Origin: Actinomycetota bacterium
GTDB taxonomy: Bacteria; Actinomycetota; Thermoleophilia; UBA2241
Length of the DNA stretch: 5,312 nucleotides
Direction: 5' to 3'
Assembly (NCBI GenBank): GCA_003164655.1
Contig: PLTW01000231.1
Coordinates: 22,304-27,615, forward strand
The notes below the pieces were generated by a model, which was not told the DNA's origin, searched no databases, and saw nothing but the letters and a program-made list of their open reading frames with translations. Position 1 is the stretch's first letter; every line of letters starts with the position of its first letter. Below are positions 1 to 5,312 of the stretch, piece by piece. The position numbers were made by a program, and so were the translations under genes.

Positions 1-2
1 CC

Positions 3-2609
3 AGCTCCTCTCAGGTGCTCACCTACTGGTCGACCGACCTGGCCGGCAACAAGGAGGGCGACCAGACCCTGCAGGCGCAGATCGACCGCAGCGCTCCCGT
101 CACCACCATCAGCCTCGCCGGCCCCCAGGGCGACAACGGCTGGTACACCGGGCCGGTCACGGTCACCCTCACCGCCGACGACGGCAGTGGCTCGGGCATG
201 AGCGGCCCTCAGGCCACCACGCAGTACAGCACCGATGGCGGCGTCACCTGGAACACCTACAACGCTGACTTCACGGTCGGCAGCGACGGCGCGACCACGC
301 TCGCCTGCCGCTCGACCGACGCCGTCGGCAACCAGGAAGTTTCGCACGGCGTCACCCTGCACATCGACCAGACAGCGCCCACCGCCAACATCGGCTCCAC
401 AAGCCCCAGCGGCTGGATCGGCTCGAGCAGTGCGACCTTCGTCTGGAGCGGCCGCGACAAGGACGACCTGACCCCCAGCGACCAGCTGGTCTACTCGTGG
501 CAGCTCGATACCGGCGGCTGGTCCAACTGGACGAGCGCCACCAGCGTGACCCTCACGAGCCTTGCCGACGGCGCGCACAGCTTCGCGCTGAAGGCCAGGG
601 ACCTGGCCGGCAACATCGAGTCGCCCGTGACTCGCAGCTTCGCCGTCGACACCACCGCGCCGAGCCTCTCGGCGGTCGCCGACCCCAGTGGCTGGACCAG
701 GGGTGACGTCACGATGACCCTGACCGCCGCAGACGACGGCTCGGGCATCGACCAGGCGAGCTTTACGGCCGCCGTGACCGGCCCGGCAGGCGCGTCGGCT
801 ACGGCCACGCTCAGCACGGCCACCCAGGACCCCGACACCGGCGTCTGGACGGCGCCGGTCACCGTGCACGCCCCGGCCGGCACCCAGGGCGCCTACACGG
901 TGCGCCTCACGGCCAGCGACGCCGCGGGCAACCCGGCCACCACGACGGCCCAGGCCCTGATCGACACCGCACTGCCGGTCACCACGACGGCCGATCTTGC
1001 CGCCGACGACCAGTCCGACTGGCAGAGCGGTCCGGTGCAGGTCACACTCGACGCGACCGGCCTCCCCGCGGGAGTCGCCTCGTCTACCTTCTACGAGATC
1101 GATGCTCAGGGGTTCCAGCCGTACAGCGGTCCGTTCACGGTGACAGGCGAGGGCTCGCACACCGTCACGTGCTACTCCATCGACGCTCTGGGCAACTCAG
1201 AGGCCCCGCACGGCGGCTACGTCAACATCGACTCGGCGCCGCCGACCAGCACTGCCACAGGCCTCCAGCCCGACGCTGACAGCGGCTGGCGCAAGGATGC
1301 CCAGAGCGTGAGCCTGTCGGCCGACGACGGCAACGGCAGCGGCGTGGCGGCCATCCGTTACACCGTCGACGGGACAAGCCAGCCCGACTACACGGGGGCC
1401 CCCTTCGTGGTCGCCGGCGACGGCTCGCACGCGGTCGGCTATTACGCCGTCGATGTCGCCGGCAACGCTGAGACGCCGGCCCATGTCGGCTACGTCAACA
1501 TCGACGACCTGCCGCCCGTGACGGTGGCCGGCGGTGTGACGGCCAGCGCCCAGAGCGGCTATCTGCACGGGCCCCAGAAGGTGACCCTGGTAGCCACCGA
1601 CGCCGGCTGCGGCGTGCAGGCGACCTACTACGCCCTCGACGGCGGCGCGGCGCTGGTCTACGGCGGACCGTTCGAGGTCTCGGGAGTGGGATCCCACGCA
1701 CTCACCTACTACTCGGTCGATCGCCTCGGCAACACGGAGGTCGCCCACAAGGGCTACGTCAACATCGCCCCCGACACCGCCCTGGTGACCGCGGCCAGCG
1801 GCCTGGCGAGCACCGCGAACTCGGGCTGGCGGGCCGGCGCTGCCACGGTCACCCTGACGCCCAGCGGCGGCGGCGGCGTCGTTACCACTCGCTACCGCAT
1901 CGACAACGGCTCCTGGCAGAACTACGCGGCGCCGTTCGTTGTTGCCGCCGGCAGCGGCTCGCACAGTATCGACTACGCCTCGAGCGACAGCCTCGGCGAC
2001 GCCGAACAGCCGAGCACCGGCTACGTCAACATCGACACCACGGCTCCCGTGACGATCGCCACCGGGCCCACCACGCCGCAGCGCACCGCCACGATGGTGC
2101 ACTTCAGCGCAAGCGACGCGCAGTCGGGCGTCGCCAGGACCTGCTATCGCATCGACGCGAAGGCCTGGCAGATCGGCGCGACCGCCATCGTCGGCGCTCC
2201 TGCCAAGCACTCCATGGACGGCGTGCATACGATCACATACTACTCAGTCGATGCCGCCGGCAACGCCGAAGCGAGCCGGCAGTTCAAGGTGACCATCGAC
2301 ACGACGCCACCGCTGTTCAGCCTGCGGACGGCCAGGCGCCTCGCGGTCCGCAAGGGGCGCTATCTGACGCTGCGTTATCGTGCCGTCGATGCGAGAGGAA
2401 CCGGCAAGCTGCTCGTGACCATCGCACCAAAGGCTCACAAGCAGGTCCACAAGGCCAGCTACGCGCTCCCGACACGCTGGACGCGCAAGTGGCAGAAGGC
2501 AAAGCTGCGCATGGCGCTGCGGCCGGGCACCTACGTCGTACGCCTGCGACTGGTCGATGCGGCCGGCAACCTCTCGGTGACCAGAAGCGTCAGCGTGACC
2601 ATCAGGTAG
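3..2609 (+). CDS. Partial large multi-repeat Ig-like / OmpL47-like surface or secreted protein (C-terminal part)
   Basis: The frame is open to the left edge: codons before the GTG at 15 read S-S-S-Q and run straight into V-L-T-Y-W-S-T-D-L-A-G-N, the usual end of a repeat. That GTG is therefore internal and the true start lies upstream. Counting the GTG as residue 1, 864 residues are seen before a TAG at 2607-2609. Residues 1-24 are the tail of one repeat, 25-762 hold eight tandem beta-sandwich repeats, and 763-864 form a basic beta-rich C-terminal domain. Typical repeat marks are an APVT-like start, a D-x-x-SG turn, a Y-x-(I/V/L)-D strand, a GSH-T-Y-(Y)-S-(V/I)-D strand, an (A/L)-G-N-(A/S/T)-E turn and a closing (V/N)-ID. 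Such arrays are known as stalks or adhesive modules of exported proteins. The family assignment rests on motif resemblance, and export is inferred because no signal peptide is in view. No catalytic motif, transmembrane helix or LPxTG signal is visible. The specific function is unknown. Confidence 0.9.
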   Translation, partial: SSSQVLTYWSTDLAGNKEGDQTLQAQIDRSAPVTTISLAGPQGDNGWYTGPVTVTLTADDGSGSGMSGPQATTQYSTDGGVTWNTYNADFTVGSDGATTLACRSTDAVGNQEVSHGVTLHIDQTAPTANIGSTSPSGWIGSSSATFVWSGRDKDDLTPSDQLVYSWQLDTGGWSNWTSATSVTLTSLADGAHSFALKARDLAGNIESPVTRSFAVDTTAPSLSAVADPSGWTRGDVTMTLTAADDGSGIDQASFTAAVTGPAGASATATLSTATQDPDTGVWTAPVTVHAPAGTQGAYTVRLTASDAAGNPATTTAQALIDTALPVTTTADLAADDQSDWQSGPVQVTLDATGLPAGVASSTFYEIDAQGFQPYSGPFTVTGEGSHTVTCYSIDALGNSEAPHGGYVNIDSAPPTSTATGLQPDADSGWRKDAQSVSLSADDGNGSGVAAIRYTVDGTSQPDYTGAPFVVAGDGSHAVGYYAVDVAGNAETPAHVGYVNIDDLPPVTVAGGVTASAQSGYLHGPQKVTLVATDAGCGVQATYYALDGGAALVYGGPFEVSGVGSHALTYYSVDRLGNTEVAHKGYVNIAPDTALVTAASGLASTANSGWRAGAATVTLTPSGGGGVVTTRYRIDNGSWQNYAAPFVVAAGSGSHSIDYASSDSLGDAEQPSTGYVNIDTTAPVTIATGPTTPQRTATMVHFSASDAQSGVARTCYRIDAKAWQIGATAIVGAPAKHSMDGVHTITYYSVDAAGNAEASRQFKVTIDTTPPLFSLRTARRLAVRKGRYLTLRYRAVDARGTGKLLVTIAPKAHKQVHKASYALPTRWTRKWQKAKLRMALRPGTYVVRLRLVDAAGNLSVTRSVSVTIR
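87..2300 (+). repeat. Array of eight tandem Ig-like protein repeats
   Basis: Units, cut just after the closing ID motif, are R1 87-368, R2 369-650, R3 651-965, R4 966-1232, R5 1233-1505, R6 1506-1769, R7 1770-2036 and R8 2037-2300. R4 to R7 are the most alike: each has an SGW/SGY/SDW strand near residue 20, a Y-x-(I/V/L)-D strand, an (A/G)PF-x-V strand, a GSH strand and a closing GYVNI. R1 and R8 follow the same plan but end in TLHID and KVTID. R2 (S-W-Q-L-D, ADGAHSF, DLAGN) and R3 (longest, 105 residues, TGPAGA and QGAYTVRLTASDAAGN) look like different beta-sandwich subtypes. R7 has lost the acidic turn (SGGGG in place of DDGxGSG) and carries GDAE where the others have GNxE. Divergence is high, so this is an old array rather than a fresh expansion. 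Confidence 0.85.
1215..2034 (+). repeat. 16-bp direct repeat GGCTACGTCAACATCG, four exact copies in the repeat linkers
   Basis: The identical 16-mer occurs at 1215-1230, 1488-1503, 1752-1767 and 2019-2034, always in the same reading frame. It encodes GYVNI plus the first base of the next codon at the end of repeats R4 to R7. The copies are 273, 264 and 267 bases apart, matching the protein repeat period. Three copies extend to 18 identical bases (closing GAC); the third instead continues GCC. The surrounding repeat DNA is clearly diverged. The copies are part of the coding array, not an independent element. Confidence 0.9.
2301..2606 (+). other. Basic C-terminal beta-rich domain of the repeat protein
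   Basis: The last 102 residues break from the repeat pattern. They start with TTPPLFSL and end with a strand-turn-strand segment, TYVVRLRLVDAAGNLSVTRS, which keeps the VDAAGN turn of Ig-like folds. By my count this stretch has 16 Arg and 8 Lys but only 2 Asp and no Glu, whereas the repeats are acidic (R1 has 9 acidic and 2 Arg). It has no hydrophobic helix, sortase motif or cysteine. It resembles the terminal Ig-like domains that close many high-GC Gram-positive repeat proteins. A role in binding an anionic cell-wall polymer is possible but is only inference. Confidence 0.6.
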
Positions 2610-2613
2610 GCAC

Positions 2614-5312
2614 TCAGGCGTCGCGACCGGCTCGGCGAGCTGGTCGCGACGCCGACGGCCGGCGACGGTCGCGCGACGCCGTCGCCAGAGGCGCCTGCCG
2701 GCCGTCGCCCAGGACCCTGCCCAGGTACTGCCCCGTGTAGGAGTGCTCCGCCGCCTGGAGTAGGTCTTCGGGGGTGCCCGCGGCGATCACCTCGCCGCCC
2801 TCGTCGCCGCCCTCGGGCCCGAGATCGATGACCCAGTCGGCCGACTTGATGACGTCGAGGTTGTGCTCGATCACCACGACCGTGTTGCCCTGGTCGACAA
2901 GCCGCTGCAGCACGTGGAGGAGATGGTCGATGTCGGCAAAGTGCAGGCCGGTCGTGGGTTCGTCGAGGATGTACAGCGTGCGTCCGGTGGCTACCTTGGA
3001 GAGCTCGGCGGCGAGCTTGACTCGCTGCGCCTCGCCGCCGGAGAGCGTGGTCGCCGGCTGGCCGAGCTTGACATAGCCGAGACCGACGTCGTTCAGGGTC
3101 GTCACCCGGCGCGCGATGCGCGGCACGTTGGCAAAGAACGCGCAGGCGTCGTCGACGCTCATGTCGAGGACCTCGGCGATGTTCTTGCCCTTGAAGTAGA
3201 CCTCGAGCGTGTCGCGGTTGTAACGCTGGCCCTTGCAGGCTTCGCAGGGCACGTAGACGTCGGGCAGAAAGTGCATCTCGATCTTGATCTGGCCGTCGCC
3301 CTTGCAGACCTCGCAGCGCCCGCCCTTGACATTGAAGCTGAAGCGTCCGGGCTTGTAGCCGCGCACCTTTGACTCGGGCGTGGCCGCAAAGAGCTGGCGG
3401 ATATGGTCGAACACCCCCGTGTACGTTGCCGGGTTGGAGCGCGGCGTACGGCCGATGGGCGACTGGTCGATGTCGATGACCTTGTCGAGGAGCTCCACGC
3501 CTTCGATGCCGCCGTGGGCGCCGGCGCGAGCCCGCGAGCCCCGCATGACGCGCGCCGACGTGCCCTTGAAGAGGATCTCGTTGACGAGCGTCGACTTGCC
3601 CGAGCCCGACACGCCGGCGACGCAGGTGAACGCCCCGACGGGAAAGGCGACGTCGATGTGCTTGAGGTTGTGCATGGAGGCGTCGCGCACGGTGAGCCAC
3701 TGCCGCGGCCGGCGCCGCTGCCTGGGGACCTCGATGCGCCGCCGTCCGGCGAGGTACTGCCCGGTGAGCGAGGCCGGCTCGGCGGCGATGAACGACGGCG
3801 GCCCCTGTGCCACGACCCAGCCGCCGTGCTCGCCGGCGCCGGGGCCCATATCGACCAAGTGGTCAGCGGCCCGCATGGTCTCCTCGTCGTGCTCGACCAC
3901 GATGACCGTGTTGCCGAGGTCTCGCAGCCGCAGCAGCGTGTCGATGAGCCGGCGGTTGTCGCGCTGGTGAAGGCCAATGCTGGGTTCGTCGAGGATGTAG
4001 AGCACGCCGACGAGCGCCGAGCCGATCTGGGTGGCGAGGCGGATGCGCTGGGCTTCGCCGCCCGACAGCGAGGCGGCAGCCCGCCCGAGCGTAAGGTAGC
4101 CCACGCCGACGTCGGCCAGAAACCGCAGCCGCTCACGAATCTCCTTGACCACGCGGCCGCCGATGAGGCGCTCGGTCTCGGTCATGGACAGCGTCTCCAG
4201 AAAAGCGAGGGACTCGGCGACGCTGAGCAGCGTGAACTGATGGATGTTGCGCCCGCCCACCATGACGGCGAGGCTGGTCGGCTTGAGACGTGCGCCGTGG
4301 CACTCTTCGCACGGGCGCTCGCTCATGTACTCTTCGATCTTCTGGCGGATGAGGTCGGATTCGGTCTCGGCGTAGCGCCGCCGCAGGTTGGCGAGGATGC
4401 CGTGAAACTGGGCCGTGTAGTGCCGCCAGCGCCCCTGGTAGTTGCGGTAGCGCATGTCGATGCGGTCGGGCGTGCCGTTGAGAAACAGGTCGCGCTGCTG
4501 CGCCGGGAGATCGCGCCAGGGGGTATCGGGGTCGACCTGGTAGCGTTCGATGACGGCCTGGAAGGTGTCTTCCATCCAGCCCTTCGCCAGACCAAACGGC
4601 AGCAGAGCTCCCTGGCCGATGGAGAGCGTGTGGTCGGGCACCACCAGGTCGGGGTCGATCTCCTGTGTGGCGCCGAGCCCGTGACACGCCGGGCAGGCGC
4701 CGTGCGGGTTGTTGAATGAGAAGATGCGCGGCTGGATCTCGGGCATGGAGATGCCGCAATGCAGGCAGGCGAACTTTTCGGAGAAAGTCAGCGTGGGTCC
4801 GTCGGCCAGCTCGATGTCGACGAGCCCGTCGGACAGGCGGGCCGCGGTCTCGACGGAGTCGGTCAGACGGCGGCGCACGCCGTCGCTCATGACCAGCCGG
4901 TCGACGACCACCGAGATGTCGTGCTTGAACTTCTTGTCGAGCTCGATCTCTTCGTCGAGGGTGCGCACGTCGCCGTCGACCGCGACGCGGGTGAAGCCGT
5001 CGCCGCGCAGCTCGCGGAAGAGCTGCCCGTACTCCCCCTTGCGGCCGCGCACGACCGGAGCGTTGACGCTGAATCTGACGCCGGCTTCGAGCTCGAGCAC
5101 CTGGTCGATGATCTGCTCGAGCGACTGGCCGGCGATGGGACGTCCGCAATTGGGGCAGTGTGGATGGCCGATGCGCGCGTAGAGCAGCCGCAGGTAGTCG
5201 TAGATCTCGGTGGCCGTGCCGACCGTGGAGCGCGGGTTGCGCGAGGTGGTCCGCTGGTCGATCGAGATCGCCGGCGAGAGGGCCTCGATGAAGTCGACGT
5301 CGGGCTTGTCCA
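2614..5312 (-). CDS. uvrA: UvrABC excinuclease subunit A (UvrA), N-terminus off the right edge
   Basis: UvrA is the cytoplasmic dimeric ABC-type ATPase that finds bulky DNA lesions and loads UvrB in nucleotide excision repair. The frame is open to the right edge and ends with TGA at 2616-2614, giving 898 visible residues. The visible part begins DKPDVDFIEALSPAISIDQ, which aligns by eye with E. coli UvrA from about residue 69, so about 68 residues are missing, including the first Walker A. The GTG at 5100-5098 is internal. Motifs in order: CPNC (5157-5146); UvrB-binding region (about 5120-4780); two cysteine pairs, CLHC and CPAC (4767-4684); CEEC (4311-4300); signature LSGGEAQRIRLA (4068-4033); Walker B LYILDEPSIGLH (4002-3967); Walker A GVSGSGKS (3615-3592); zinc-finger pairs CEVC and CEAC (3315-3235); signature LSGGEAQRVKLA (3045-3010); Walker B LYILDEPTTGLH (2976-2941). 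All visible catalytic motifs look intact. An Arg-rich tail of about 31 residues (2709-2617) follows the usual family end. The promoter, and any LexA box, lies outside the window. Confidence 0.98.
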   Translation of the reverse strand, partial: DKPDVDFIEALSPAISIDQRTTSRNPRSTVGTATEIYDYLRLLYARIGHPHCPNCGRPIAGQSLEQIIDQVLELEAGVRFSVNAPVVRGRKGEYGQLFRELRGDGFTRVAVDGDVRTLDEEIELDKKFKHDISVVVDRLVMSDGVRRRLTDSVETAARLSDGLVDIELADGPTLTFSEKFACLHCGISMPEIQPRIFSFNNPHGACPACHGLGATQEIDPDLVVPDHTLSIGQGALLPFGLAKGWMEDTFQAVIERYQVDPDTPWRDLPAQQRDLFLNGTPDRIDMRYRNYQGRWRHYTAQFHGILANLRRRYAETESDLIRQKIEEYMSERPCEECHGARLKPTSLAVMVGGRNIHQFTLLSVAESLAFLETLSMTETERLIGGRVVKEIRERLRFLADVGVGYLTLGRAAASLSGGEAQRIRLATQIGSALVGVLYILDEPSIGLHQRDNRRLIDTLLRLRDLGNTVIVVEHDEETMRAADHLVDMGPGAGEHGGWVVAQGPPSFIAAEPASLTGQYLAGRRRIEVPRQRRRPRQWLTVRDASMHNLKHIDVAFPVGAFTCVAGVSGSGKSTLVNEILFKGTSARVMRGSRARAGAHGGIEGVELLDKVIDIDQSPIGRTPRSNPATYTGVFDHIRQLFAATPESKVRGYKPGRFSFNVKGGRCEVCKGDGQIKIEMHFLPDVYVPCEACKGQRYNRDTLEVYFKGKNIAEVLDMSVDDACAFFANVPRIARRVTTLNDVGLGYVKLGQPATTLSGGEAQRVKLAAELSKVATGRTLYILDEPTTGLHFADIDHLLHVLQRLVDQGNTVVVIEHNLDVIKSADWVIDLGPEGGDEGGEVIAAGTPEDLLQAAEHSYTGQYLGRVLGDGRQAPLATASRDRRRPSASRPARRAGRDA
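2617..2653. terminator. Strong GC-rich hairpin at the convergent junction, probable (bidirectional) terminator
   Basis: GGCGTCGCGACC (2617-2628) and GGTCGCGACGCC (2642-2653) are perfect reverse complements. The stem continues inward through a 2629-2641 G-T pair (wobble in plus-strand RNA, C-A mismatch in minus-strand RNA) and four more Watson-Crick pairs (2630-2633 with 2637-2640) to a 3-base loop at 2634-2636. This makes a nearly perfect 17-bp stem. It starts 7 bases after the TAG of the plus-strand gene and, read on the minus strand, ends directly before the uvrA TGA. No T-tract follows on either strand, so it is not a canonical intrinsic terminator; U-tract-less hairpins are proposed as terminators in high-GC bacteria. 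The hairpin is seen directly; termination activity is inferred. Confidence 0.6.
2661..2686. repeat. Second inverted repeat beside the terminator hairpin, inside uvrA
   Basis: GGCGACGG (2661-2668) and CCGTCGCC (2679-2686) are perfect reverse complements around a 10-base loop. The loop region overlaps the palindrome GTCGCGCGAC (2668-2677). The stretch GGTCGCGCGACGCC (2667-2680) is a near copy, with two extra bases, of the right arm of the larger hairpin (2642-2653), so alternative pairings with that hairpin are possible. It lies in the Arg-rich tail of uvrA. GC-rich coding DNA yields 8-bp repeats by chance fairly often, so any function is uncertain. Confidence 0.35.

Noticed and set aside
15..17. 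GTG as the start of the repeat protein
   Set aside because: The reading frame is open upstream to the edge, the GTG falls inside a repeat strand, and no export signal follows it.
1215..2034. Regularly spaced identical 16-mers as a CRISPR array
   Set aside because: The spacing of 264-273 bases is far too large, and the copies are in frame at the same position of each protein repeat.
1197..2228. 343-codon open frame on the minus strand opposite the repeat array
   Set aside because: Its translation is Gly/Arg/Ala/Val-rich low-complexity sequence with no family motif, and it lies antisense to a clear repeat protein. Long spurious frames are normal opposite GC-rich coding DNA.
2531..3700. 389-codon minus-strand frame overlapping the uvrA 3' end and crossing the gene junction
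   Set aside because: It is an Arg/Ala/His-rich frame-shifted reading of uvrA with no motifs. The in-frame uvrA product explains this DNA fully.
3403..4719. 438-codon open frame on the plus strand opposite uvrA
   Set aside because: It mirrors well-conserved uvrA codons including the Walker and signature motifs, and its own translation has no recognisable domain. It is a codon-bias shadow.
5098..5100. GTG as the start of uvrA
   Set aside because: Upstream codons to 5310 encode strongly conserved UvrA sequence (ALSPAISIDQ, NPRSTVGTATEIYDYLRLLYARIG), so this Val is internal.
1..5312. Functional link between the repeat protein and UvrA, or a novel multi-gene system
   Set aside because: The genes are convergent, cannot share a promoter, and belong to unrelated processes. 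Nothing in the sequence joins them except the shared 3' junction.

Overview
This is a GC-rich chromosomal fragment holding two convergent protein-coding genes, each cut by a window edge. Almost every codon in both genes ends in G or C. Together with the style of the two proteins, this suggests a high-GC bacterium, with an actinobacterial lineage such as Thermoleophilia or Coriobacteriia the most likely. Chloroflexota or another high-GC phylum cannot be excluded. The taxonomic call is inference.

Left half (3-2609, plus strand): the 3' part of a gene for a large, probably secreted or surface protein. It consists of at least eight tandem beta-sandwich (Ig-like / OmpL47-like) repeats of about 88-105 residues, followed by a strongly basic C-terminal beta-rich domain. 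The N-terminus, and so any signal peptide or catalytic domain, lies off the left edge.

Right half (2614-5312, minus strand): uvrA, the DNA-damage-recognition ATPase of nucleotide excision repair. It is complete at its C-terminus and lacks only about 68 N-terminal residues, including the first Walker A motif, off the right edge. All other diagnostic motifs are present: both ABC signatures, both Walker B motifs, the second Walker A and the cysteine pairs of the zinc modules.

Junction: the two stop codons are only 4 bases apart, so there is no true intergenic space. A nearly perfect 17-bp hairpin (2617-2653) begins 7 bases after the left gene's stop and lies wholly inside the last codons of uvrA, which encode an arginine-rich tail. 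It probably serves as a terminator for the left gene and possibly for uvrA as well. A second, smaller inverted repeat follows at 2661-2686.

The two genes show no evident functional connection; convergent orientation argues against a shared operon. I found no RNA gene, mobile element, CRISPR array or promoter. I see no evidence for a novel multi-gene system. The points worth a second look are the terminator embedded in coding sequence, the DNA-level conservation in the repeat array, and the acidic-array/basic-tail charge split of the surface protein.
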